Below, piece by piece: positions 55,557 to 62,906 of a DNA stretch of 64,000 nucleotides. A program made the translations under genes and the position numbers. Under the pieces are notes generated by a model. That model made no database searches. It was not told the origin of the DNA and saw nothing but the letters and a program-made list of their open reading frames with translations. How positions within the stretch are numbered: position 1 is the first letter of the stretch; each line of letters starts with the position of its first letter. The DNA comes from Crocinitomicaceae bacterium (lineage in GTDB: Bacteria > Bacteroidota > Bacteroidia > Flavobacteriales_D > Crocinitomicaceae), in contig JAMLHA010000008.1 in the NCBI GenBank assembly GCA_023957475.1, positions 62,001 to 126,000 of the forward strand, written 5' to 3'.

Positions 55557-55970
55557 ATGACATTAGAGGAAAAACAACAAGAAATAATCGATGAGTTCTC
55601 TATCTACACGGATTGGATGGAAAAATACGAATACATCATTGATTTAGGAAAAAGCGTAAAAACGATTAACGAAGATTTGAAAACAGATGACCGATTGATT
55701 GATGGTTGTCAGTCAAGAGTCTGGGTTGCCTCTGAATTTAAAGATGGAAAGTTGTTTTTTTCTGCCGATTCGGATGCAATTATTACAAAAGGAATCATTG
55801 CATTGTTAATTCAAGTTTTGGATGGTGAATCTCCAGAAACAATTGTAAATGCAGATTTACATTTTATAAAAGATATTGGTTTGCAAGATCATTTGTCACC
55901 TACCAGAGCAAATGGCTTGTTGAGCATGGTTAAACAATTGAAAAAATCAGCCTTATTGGCAATGAGATAA
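55557..55970 (+). CDS. sufE: SufE sulfur acceptor
   Basis: A 137-residue SufE-like protein. The persulfide-accepting Cys51 is in LIDGCQSRVWV. Other family blocks are EKYEYIIDLGKSV near the start and DLHFIKDIGLQDHLSPTRAN at the end. It receives sulfur from SufS, encoded 25 bp upstream, and passes it to the scaffold. Confidence 0.95.
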   Translation: MTLEEKQQEIIDEFSIYTDWMEKYEYIIDLGKSVKTINEDLKTDDRLIDGCQSRVWVASEFKDGKLFFSADSDAIITKGIIALLIQVLDGESPETIVNADLHFIKDIGLQDHLSPTRANGLLSMVKQLKKSALLAMR

Positions 55971-55972
55971 CT

Positions 55973-56278
55973 ATGGAAGAATTAGAAAATACAATTATTG
56001 AGGTATTAAAGACGATTTACGACCCGGAAATCCCTGTTGATATCTATGAATTAGGCTTAATCTATGAAGTAAATATTGATGACAACAAAGGAGTTGATAT
56101 TGTTATGACTTTAACCTCTCCCAATTGCCCAGTTGCAGAATCTTTACCCAAAGAAGTGGAAGACAAAGTTGGTGAAATAGATGGAGTAACTTCGTCAAAA
56201 GTTGTTGTAGTTTTTGATCCACCTTGGGACAAAGACATGATGAGTGAAGTAGCTCAATTGGAATTAGGATTGCTTTAA
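55973..56278 (+). CDS. SufT/MIP18-family (DUF59) Fe-S assembly protein
   Basis: A 101-residue DUF59 protein with YDPEIPVDIYELGLIYEV and the conserved Cys in TLTSPNCPVAESLPKEV. DUF59 proteins act in Fe-S cluster maturation, and SufT is often encoded beside suf genes. It starts 2 bp after sufE. Its stop codon abuts the stop of the convergent MFS gene with no gap. Confidence 0.93.
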   Translation: MEELENTIIEVLKTIYDPEIPVDIYELGLIYEVNIDDNKGVDIVMTLTSPNCPVAESLPKEVEDKVGEIDGVTSSKVVVVFDPPWDKDMMSEVAQLELGLL

Positions 56279-57445
56279 TCAAATTCGGGTTTTGTATTTT
56301 ATGAGGTGCCATATCAGGTAAAGAATGGCTAAAATCGTAAACAAAGACGCTAGAATAAAGGTAATCATTACAGTTGTTGCAGTATTGTTATAAACTAGAA
56401 TGGATAATCCTGCGCCCAACATAAACCCTCCTTCTAAAGCTATAAACAACGTTCCAGAACCAACTCCTCGTCGATGAGGTAGGGATAAATCTGCCATCCA
56501 AGCCATTAATGCTGGACTGGAAATTCCCGATGCAAAACCATACATTGTTGCGGCACAGAGGAAGAGTGTAACGTTGTTTGCGAAACCAGTCAATAGCATG
56601 GCTATAAGTAATAGAACCATCGCAATGATTAAAGTCTTTCTTCGGCCTATTTTATCTGATAAAGATGCAGTAAATAAACGTATTACTAGGGAACTAATGG
56701 CATAAAACCCAAAATAGAGTCCTTTATTTTCTAGTTCTAAATAAGTTGCGATATCGGGAGTGAGTACATAAACAAATCCAGAACAAGTAGCTGCAAAAAA
56801 CATAACAACAGCTGCTGGTCTAACAGAAGGTTCTAATAAATCATTTGATTTGAGACGCAAAATTTTAAGTGAAAACTTGATTTTTTGGTGTTCCGGTAAT
56901 GTTTCTACTGTAGAAGCAACCATCAAACAAGCGATGATTGCCATTAAAAAGGCAATGATGAATAAAGCATGATAGCCTAATAAATGAATGATAGGATAGG
57001 TGAGTATTTGTCCCAAACCAAAACCTACGGATACAAAAATGCCCCAAATACCCATTCCCAATCCTCTTTTATTGCTGGGTAATAAATCTGTAACCATTGC
57101 GGTAGCTCCAGTTGGGTAAAATCCAGCACTGAATCCATGTATAAATCGTAGAAAGAGAAATAAATACAAAATACTTAGAAAAGGGTAGGCTAGACAAGAT
57201 AAGGCTCCTACAATAGCACCAATGTACATTACCTTTTTTCTACCAATAGAATCGGCTAGTTTTCCAGAAATTGGTCGTGCAATAGCTGCAGCAATTGAAA
57301 AGAAAATAAAAACAAGCCCTTTTTTATCGCCAGCTTTAAGTAGTTCCATCATTGAATTTAACTCTGGTATCAATAAATTGAAACTAGACATGAAAAGGAG
57401 CATACTAATAGCAAGCATCCAAAAATCTTTTTTGTATTCACTCAT
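56279..57445 (-). CDS. MFS transporter
   Basis: A 388-residue protein with about twelve membrane segments. The MFS signature GKLADSIGRKKVMYIGAIVG lies in the loop after segment 2, with a repeat DKIGRRKTLIIAM after segment 8. It resembles drug/sugar efflux families in the MFS_1 group. The substrate is unknown. It is a single gene whose stop directly abuts that of the sufT-like gene. Confidence 0.9.
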   Translation of the reverse strand: MSEYKKDFWMLAISMLLFMSSFNLLIPELNSMMELLKAGDKKGLVFIFFSIAAAIARPISGKLADSIGRKKVMYIGAIVGALSCLAYPFLSILYLFLFLRFIHGFSAGFYPTGATAMVTDLLPSNKRGLGMGIWGIFVSVGFGLGQILTYPIIHLLGYHALFIIAFLMAIIACLMVASTVETLPEHQKIKFSLKILRLKSNDLLEPSVRPAAVVMFFAATCSGFVYVLTPDIATYLELENKGLYFGFYAISSLVIRLFTASLSDKIGRRKTLIIAMVLLLIAMLLTGFANNVTLFLCAATMYGFASGISSPALMAWMADLSLPHRRGVGSGTLFIALEGGFMLGAGLSILVYNNTATTVMITFILASLFTILAILYLIWHLIKYKTRI

Positions 57446-57582
57446 AATTGATTACAAAAGTAAGTGTTTAGTTTTTCTTTGAGATTTCAAAAAAAGATAA
57501 AAAATTAACAAGATAAAATTATCTAAGAATGCTCTAAAATTGTAAATTAGCAAAAAATTATTGGTAATAAAATTAATAATAC

Positions 57583-58530
57583 ATGGCTAAAACATTGGTT
57601 ATAGGTGCGGGAGGTCAGATTGGCACTGAATTAGTGGTGGCATTGAGAAATAAGATTGGCTCTGAAAATGTCATTGCAGCAGATGTCAAACCTACTCCAT
57701 CAGACTTATTAAGTAATGGTCCATATATTCAATTAGATGTATTGGATAGAGAACAAGTAAGACAATACATTATTAATAACGAAATTAAAGAAGTTTATTT
57801 ATTGGCAGCTTTGTTATCGGCTACAGCAGAAAAAAATCCAGATTTTGCGTGGCGATTAAACATGGAAGGATTGTTTACCATTCTTGATTTAGCCAAAGAA
57901 GGTTACTTAAAAAAGATTTTTTGGCCAAGTTCGATTGCTGTATTTGGACCAACTACACCAAAAGACAATACACCACAATATACAGTTATGGAACCTTCAA
58001 CTGTATATGGAATTTCAAAACAAGCAGGAGAAAGATGGTGTGAGTATTACCACAATAAATTTGGTGTTGATGTTAGAAGTATCCGTTACCCGGGATTGAT
58101 TTCATATACTTCATTGCCAGGAGGTGGAACAACTGATTATGCTGTTGATATTTTTTATCAAGCAAAAAAACACAAGAAATACGAATGTTTTTTAGCAGAA
58201 AACACACGTTTGCCCATGATGTTTATGGAAGATGCAATTCGTGGAACAATTGAGTTAATGGACGCACCTACTGAAACATTAACGGTTAGATCTTCGTATA
58301 ATTTTTCAGGATGTTCTTTTACTCCAACAGAAATAGCAAATGAAATTAAACAGTTAATGCCCGAATTTGAGATAACTTACAAGCCCGATTTTCGTCAAGA
58401 AATTGCCGACTCTTGGCCCGGAAGTATTGATGATACTGTTGCTAGAAAAGATTGGGGGTGGAAAGAAAAATACGGTATTAAAGAATTGGCACAGTTTATG
58501 TTAGCTAATGTTGATATAGAGAAAATTTAA
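57583..58530 (+). CDS. L-threonine 3-dehydrogenase (short-chain/epimerase type)
   Basis: A 315-residue SDR-family protein with the NAD motif GAGGQIG at 8-14 and the catalytic YxxxK, YGISK, near residue 142, after WPSSIAVFGPTTP. Threonine-dehydrogenase-specific features are YPGLISYTSLPGGGTTDYAV and FRQEIADSWPGSIDDTVARK. This form oxidises threonine to 2-amino-3-oxobutyrate, as in known flavobacterial enzymes, and differs from the zinc MDR-type Tdh. No kbl ligase gene is adjacent. It stands alone. Confidence 0.88.
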   Translation: MAKTLVIGAGGQIGTELVVALRNKIGSENVIAADVKPTPSDLLSNGPYIQLDVLDREQVRQYIINNEIKEVYLLAALLSATAEKNPDFAWRLNMEGLFTILDLAKEGYLKKIFWPSSIAVFGPTTPKDNTPQYTVMEPSTVYGISKQAGERWCEYYHNKFGVDVRSIRYPGLISYTSLPGGGTTDYAVDIFYQAKKHKKYECFLAENTRLPMMFMEDAIRGTIELMDAPTETLTVRSSYNFSGCSFTPTEIANEIKQLMPEFEITYKPDFRQEIADSWPGSIDDTVARKDWGWKEKYGIKELAQFMLANVDIEKI

Positions 58531-58657
58531 AATTTTCATCGAAAAAAATGACTGGTTTGTCTAAAAATAAAATAAAATGATGGCTGATCCAAAAAATAGT
58601 TATAAATTGCATAAAGAAAACAACTCATTTTATAATTACTATCTTAATTTAGTTATT

Positions 58658-59551
58658 ATGGAACCGCGAAAAATACTTATGACAGTGCTTACTTTTTTAT
58701 GTGTCTTTTTATTAAATGCAAATTATACTTACTCGTATAGTGAGTATAATGATCAAAAAGGAGATATCAATAAAAAAGATGATGAAGGAAGGAAACAAGG
58801 TAAATGGATTTACTTTGGAAAAGACCGTCCAAACGCCGGTTATCCTGCAGAGGGTAAAATCGAAGAAGGTGGTTATGTAAACGACCGCAAAGAGGGTGTG
58901 TGGATTAAATACTACAACGATGGTATTACCCCCAAATTAAAAGGTGAATACAAAAACAACAGACCTCAAGGAAGTTATGTGAAATTAAGCCCAAAAGGTG
59001 TTGTTATTGAAAAAGGAACCTTTACAATGGGTAAATACATGGACTCTTTGGTTCGATACCATAGTGATGGCTCTATTTTGTACCAAGGATATTACAATGA
59101 TTCAGGAAATGAGCAAGGTACAATCAAGTATTATTATCCAAATGGACAAGTTGAATTTGAATACAATTCAGATAATGGCGTGTCCAAAGGTAAAGCTACA
59201 AGATATTACGAAAATGGAGATGTAAAAGAAATCATCTATTTTGGTGAAGGAGGAGTTGTAACAAATTCTGAAAAGAAAGAAATGGTTAGCCTTGCTGTTA
59301 AAGTTGTTGAGCCTGGAGCTTCTAAAGAACAAGCACCAGTTATTAAAACACCAAATACCAAAGGAGCTAAATTCTTGCCAAATGGTTATAACAAAGTTTA
59401 CAATGCTAATCAAGAGATTTGGCAAGATGGTGACTTTAGAAATGGTAGATTGTGGGATGGTAAAGTCTATGAATACGACAAAGATGGTATTTTATTAAAA
59501 GTAAGAGTATTCAAGAGTGGTGTATATCATTCAGACGGACAATTGAATTGA
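58658..59551 (+). CDS. Secreted MORN-repeat (YwqK-like) protein
   Basis: A 297-residue protein from ATG 58658 (MEPRKILMTVLTFLCVFLL), chosen because the signal peptide begins here; an in-frame ATG at 58577 would put 27 hydrophilic residues before it. The mature part is a chain of MORN-type repeats: EGGYVNDRKEGVWIKYYNDG, LKGEYKNNRPQGSYVKLSPK, YQGYYNDSGNEQGTIKYYYP, YENGDVKEIIYFGEGG, WQDGDFRNGRLWDGKVYEYD. Such repeats occur in YwqK-type and phosphoinositide-binding proteins. The role is unknown. A terminator follows. Confidence 0.88.
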   Translation: MEPRKILMTVLTFLCVFLLNANYTYSYSEYNDQKGDINKKDDEGRKQGKWIYFGKDRPNAGYPAEGKIEEGGYVNDRKEGVWIKYYNDGITPKLKGEYKNNRPQGSYVKLSPKGVVIEKGTFTMGKYMDSLVRYHSDGSILYQGYYNDSGNEQGTIKYYYPNGQVEFEYNSDNGVSKGKATRYYENGDVKEIIYFGEGGVVTNSEKKEMVSLAVKVVEPGASKEQAPVIKTPNTKGAKFLPNGYNKVYNANQEIWQDGDFRNGRLWDGKVYEYDKDGILLKVRVFKSGVYHSDGQLN

Positions 59552-59591
59552 TAGAATATTTAAGAATTTAAGTTTAAAAATTAATAATGAA

Positions 59592-59622
59592 GGGGAAATG
59601 ACGGTGTTATTTCCCTTTTTTA
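59592..59622 (+). terminator. Intrinsic terminator after MORN gene
   Basis: GGGAAAT (59593-59599) pairs with ATTTCCC (59609-59615) with a 9-nt loop, followed by a T run to 59621, about 40 bp after the stop. Confidence 0.75.
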
Positions 59623-59700
59623 TTGTTGATTGGAAGTTATATCCTTCTCTCAATAAACAAATGCTTTAAAACAAAAAGAATCAAGTCAAAAAATTGGGAA

Positions 59701-60783
59701 TTAAATTCCTTCTTGACCTTTTAATTTTTCAGCATTTTCTGCTAATTTAAGTGCGTCAATCATTTCTTGAATATCCCCATTCATAAAAGAAGAAAGGTTA
59801 TAAATGGTTTTATTGATGCGGTGGTCGGTAATTCTTCCTTGCGGATAGTTGTAAGTCCGAATCTTAGCGGAACGGTCACCTGTAGAAACCAATGTCTTGC
59901 GTTGCTCAGCACGTTCTGTCTGGATTTTATCCAATTCCATTTGATACAAACGAGAACGCAATACAGAAATAGCCTTTTCTAAGTTTTTGTGTTGTGAACG
60001 ACCATCTTGGCATTCTACAACCATCCCTGTGGGAATGTGTGTTAAACGAATAGCTGATTCCGTTTTGTTTACGTGCTGACCTCCAGCTCCAGATGAACGA
60101 AAAGTATCTTTACGAACATCGTTCATGTTTAATTCAAAATCAACCTCTTCTGCTTCGGGTAAAATTGCTACTGTAATTGCTGAGGTGTGTACTCGACCTT
60201 GTGACTCTGTTTCAGGCACACGTTGAACGCGGTGTACGCCTGATTCAAATTTTAATGTCCCATATACTCCCGCACCGGTAATACTCAATGATACTTCTTT
60301 AAAACCTTTAACTGTTCCTTCGGAAGTGTTGATGATTTCGTAGCTAAACCCAGCTTCTTTGAAGTACATGGTGTACATACGCAAACAATCCTCCACAAAG
60401 ATACAAGCTTCATCACCTCCCGTTCCAGCACGTAATTCCATGATGGCATCTTTATCGTCTTCAGGATCTTTAGGAATTAATAAAAACTTGATATCTTCTT
60501 CCATTTGTGGTTTTTGGGCTTCTAAAGCATCAATTTCATCTTTAGCCATTTCCCGCATTTCAGGATCTGTTTCAATTTCAAGTAATTCCTTAGAAGATTG
60601 AAGGTTGCCTAATAGATTTTTATAGTTGAGATAAACAGCATCTATTTCCTCTAAATCCTTGTATTCTTTGTTTAATTTGACATAACGATCCATATCGGCA
60701 ATGATGTCTGGGTCAACAATCATTTTGCCTACTTCAACAAATCGATAATGAATTGCTTCTAATTTTTGTAATAAATCGTTCAT
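59701..60783 (-). CDS. prfA: Peptide chain release factor 1
   Basis: A 360-residue class I release factor. The GGQ peptidyl-hydrolysis motif is in SGAGGQHVNKTESAIR near residue 232. The EDCLRMYTMYF region and the C-terminal YPQGRITDHRINKTIYNLSS fit RF1/RF2 domains 2-4. The absence of a programmed frameshift and the first domain point to RF1 (UAG/UAA). It is a single gene with its own promoter. Confidence 0.96.
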   Translation of the reverse strand: MNDLLQKLEAIHYRFVEVGKMIVDPDIIADMDRYVKLNKEYKDLEEIDAVYLNYKNLLGNLQSSKELLEIETDPEMREMAKDEIDALEAQKPQMEEDIKFLLIPKDPEDDKDAIMELRAGTGGDEACIFVEDCLRMYTMYFKEAGFSYEIINTSEGTVKGFKEVSLSITGAGVYGTLKFESGVHRVQRVPETESQGRVHTSAITVAILPEAEEVDFELNMNDVRKDTFRSSGAGGQHVNKTESAIRLTHIPTGMVVECQDGRSQHKNLEKAISVLRSRLYQMELDKIQTERAEQRKTLVSTGDRSAKIRTYNYPQGRITDHRINKTIYNLSSFMNGDIQEMIDALKLAENAEKLKGQEGI

Positions 60784-60800
60784 GTCTAAAATTTGGATTG

Positions 60801-60808
60801 CAAATATA
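60801..60808 (-). promoter_or_regulatory. -7 box (TATATTTG) for prfA
   Basis: A perfect minus-strand TAnnTTTG box, 17 bp upstream of the prfA ATG. No TTG at -33. Confidence 0.5.
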
Positions 60809-60877
60809 GCGTTTTGTTAAGAAATTAAATAGAAAACTTGATGAATCTATCCGTTGACTATTAAAGGGCTATAAATT

Positions 60878-61393
60878 TCAATCTAAATAATGCTCTTTTA
60901 AAAATACTTCGTGGTGACGAATGTGTCCAACTAAAAAGCCAAATAACGCTCTTGCGCTTACTGGTTTGTTTGAAGCTGTTCCCATTCGTTTTAAATCCTC
61001 CTCTCGCAAAGATTTATAAAGAATAATTGCACTTTTGCGAACATAGATAAATTCTTCGATTAAATCTTCCATACTTCTATCGTTGAAATTTGTTGCCAAC
61101 ACATAAGCATCTTCATCAAATCCAGGAAGTGAAGCTTGTTCTCCTCGTGCAATTCTGAATGCACAATCCAATTTTACACGTTCAGTATCAGTGTTGTGAC
61201 CAATTACTTCTTTAACTGTCCATTTGTTTTCAGCGTAGTGATACAATTCTTTTTCAGTAGGTATAGAACGGACAAAATCTACATACGATTCCAATTGATT
61301 TTCCAACTCGCCCAATAAATTGTCAGTGGCAACAAGGCTTAAATAATGTCTAAAAGAAATCGGGTATTCTGTTTCTGGTATTAATTCACTCAT
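60878..61393 (-). CDS. DinB-like four-helix metalloenzyme family protein
   Basis: A 171-residue protein from ATG 61393 (MSELIPETEYPISFRHYLSL). The longer in-frame start at 61438 falls in the hup terminator. It fits the DinB/YfiT-like fold: the first helix ends in TVKEVIGHNTDTERVKLDCA with a metal-ligand His, and the last metal site is in LVGHIRHHEVFLKEHYL. Such enzymes use metal-bound thiols such as bacillithiol or act on nucleotides; the substrate is unknown. It has a perfect -7 box 20 bp upstream. Confidence 0.85.
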   Translation of the reverse strand: MSELIPETEYPISFRHYLSLVATDNLLGELENQLESYVDFVRSIPTEKELYHYAENKWTVKEVIGHNTDTERVKLDCAFRIARGEQASLPGFDEDAYVLATNFNDRSMEDLIEEFIYVRKSAIILYKSLREEDLKRMGTASNKPVSARALFGFLVGHIRHHEVFLKEHYLD

Positions 61394-61411
61394 GATTGAT
61401 AATTTTAAAAT

Positions 61412-61419
61412 CAAATGTA
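61412..61419 (-). promoter_or_regulatory. -7 box (TACATTTG) for the DinB-like gene
   Basis: A perfect TAnnTTTG box on the minus strand between the hup terminator and the ATG at 61393; it supports that start. Confidence 0.5.
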
Positions 61420-61420
61420 A

Positions 61421-61451
61421 TAAAAAAAGGCTATCCATTGGATAGCCTTTT
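61421..61451 (-). terminator. Intrinsic terminator of the HU gene
   Basis: AAAAGGCTATCC (61425-61436) pairs perfectly with GGATAGCCTTTT (61440-61451) across a 3-nt loop. On the minus strand it ends in seven U. It lies 17 bp after the hup stop. Confidence 0.9.
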
Positions 61452-61468
61452 ACAAAAATCTCAAAAGA

Positions 61469-61744
61469 TTATTTGTTTACTTTTCCTGAAAGTTCAGAAC
61501 CTGCTTTGAAACGGATTACGTTTTTAGCAGCAATCTTGATTGCTTTACCAGTTTGTGGGTTACGTCCTGTTCTTGCAGCTCTTTTAGAAACTGAGAAAGA
61601 TCCGAATCCTACTAAAGAAACTCTTTCACCTTTTTTCAAATCTGTACCAACGTTAGCTAAAAATGAATCTAACGCTTTTTTTGCAGATGCTTTAGAAATT
61701 CCTGCATCAGCAGCCATTGAATCGATAAATCTAGACTTACTCAT
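61469..61744 (-). CDS. HU family DNA-binding protein
   Basis: A 91-residue nucleoid protein with MSKSRFIDSMAADAGISKAS, LVGFGSFSVSKRAARTGRNP and TGKAIKIAAKNVIRFKAG, the conserved HU/IHF DNA-binding arm. HU bends and compacts DNA. It is monocistronic, with a perfect -7 box and a strong terminator. Confidence 0.97.
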   Translation of the reverse strand: MSKSRFIDSMAADAGISKASAKKALDSFLANVGTDLKKGERVSLVGFGSFSVSKRAARTGRNPQTGKAIKIAAKNVIRFKAGSELSGKVNK

Positions 61745-61783
61745 AGATAATAGTTTTTATGTTATTAATTATTTTAACTGTAA

Positions 61784-61791
61784 CAAATATA
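61784..61791 (-). promoter_or_regulatory. -7 box (TATATTTG) for the HU gene
   Basis: A perfect TAnnTTTG box on the minus strand, 39 bp upstream of the HU ATG at 61744. Confidence 0.5.
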
Positions 61792-61913
61792 TTCATAATC
61801 CCATACGGTGTATAGTTTTAATGAAAAAAAATGCGTTTTTGTTGATAAATGGCACTATTTGTTGATAAAGTAGGGGGTAAAGTGCCATTTTATAAGGGCT
61901 TGAACCTTTGATA

Positions 61914-61960
61914 AGTTCAGAGTTCAGAGTTATGAGTTCAGAGTTAAGTTATGAGTGATA
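61914..61960. repeat. Heptamer tandem repeat AGTTCAG/AGTTATG
   Basis: Seven imperfect tandem units: AGTTCAG, AGTTCAG, AGTTATG, AGTTCAG, AGTTA, AGTTATG, AGTGATA. It lies in the 306-bp gap between the HU gene and the alpha/beta hydrolase stop, where no gene is seen. Confidence 0.75.
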
Positions 61961-62010
61961 TGTACTCTAACGTGAATAAATGTTAACTTGTAAACCACCA
62001 CCACTTGAAT

Positions 62011-62050
62011 CAGTCATCAAATCCACGTCAATCAGTCAACCAGTCAATAA
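62011..62050. repeat. Degenerate CAGTCA repeats
   Basis: CAGTCA occurs three times (CAGTCATCAA, CAGTCAACCA, CAGTCAATAA), adjoining the hydrolase stop. The sequence resembles the GTCAAC units at 26744-26813. Confidence 0.5.
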
Positions 62051-62845
62051 TTAATTAATTTGTCTTTTCGTTTTAAGAAAATAAGCTATTTCTCGGTTGA
62101 TTTCTTCTTTTTGCTCTTCATTAGCCTTGTCATTCATGTCACCATGGTTTGTGTTGGCTAAATAAATCAACTTCATATCGTACTTTTTCTGATCCGCTAA
62201 ACTTGGAATAACACCAGGATCGGGTTCTGTATCACTAGCACGAATGGATAATACAGGGAAAGAGCCATTTTTTGGCAATGGCATTCTTAAGTTATCTAAG
62301 GTAATAACACTTTTAATGGAATCTGGATGGGCTGTGGCGTAATTAGCAGCAATATCTCCACCATTGGAATGTCCTACCAATACAATCTTTTCAAAATTAA
62401 ATTGAGGTCGCAAGGAATCCAATTCACTAATGACATATTGAATGTTTTCCATACCTCTATCCCAAAAAGGTTTACGCAATTCTTGTAAATTACCATTCAT
62501 CGGTAATTTTTCGTCTGTTTTTAATTCATGTTGAACACTGATAACGCAATATCCCTTTGAAGCTAAAAATTCATTCAAATAGGAATACGTTAAATAGCTA
62601 TCTCCTTGGTTTTTCCCATAACCATGATTGAAAATGATTACAGGTAAGTTTTCAGAAATGCTATCAGCATAACTGGTGTAAATTGCAATTGGAACCAATC
62701 TAGATCTATTAGCATCATTGAGCATAACAGTTTCCAGTTTAATGCCGTCCATTAAATCTCCTTCACTGATTCCAAAGAAATGTGTGGAACGTGAATGAGC
62801 TAATAAAGCACCAACAAACACTAATATAAATAGATAGCGTAACAA
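62051..62845 (-). CDS. Secreted alpha/beta hydrolase, apparent TTG start
   Basis: A 264-residue protein. An N-terminal signal peptide (LRYLFILVFVGALLAHS) directs export. The alpha/beta-hydrolase features are VIIFNHGYGKNQGD (oxyanion region), nucleophile elbow VLVGHSNGGDIAANYA (Ser), and the catalytic His in NTNHGDMND. It resembles dienelactone-hydrolase or PAF-acetylhydrolase-like proteins; the substrate is unknown. No ATG or GTG lies near the 5' end, while TTG 62845 begins exactly at the signal peptide, 20 bp after a -7 box. Confidence 0.88.
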   Translation of the reverse strand: MLRYLFILVFVGALLAHSRSTHFFGISEGDLMDGIKLETVMLNDANRSRLVPIAIYTSYADSISENLPVIIFNHGYGKNQGDSYLTYSYLNEFLASKGYCVISVQHELKTDEKLPMNGNLQELRKPFWDRGMENIQYVISELDSLRPQFNFEKIVLVGHSNGGDIAANYATAHPDSIKSVITLDNLRMPLPKNGSFPVLSIRASDTEPDPGVIPSLADQKKYDMKLIYLANTNHGDMNDKANEEQKEEINREIAYFLKTKRQIN

Positions 62846-62865
62846 ATTTAACTTTTTAACGAGTA

Positions 62866-62873
62866 CAAATGTA
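62866..62873 (-). promoter_or_regulatory. -7 box (TACATTTG) for the alpha/beta hydrolase
   Basis: A perfect TAnnTTTG box on the minus strand, 20 bp before TTG 62845. No TTG at -33. Confidence 0.45.
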
Positions 62874-62906
62874 TAGTTTTTTTTGATTGACTGTTTTTAT
62901 TTCGTG

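Noticed and set aside
61394-61438. Longer start for the DinB-like gene at 61438
   Set aside because: The extension falls in the hup terminator and in the gene's own -7 box.
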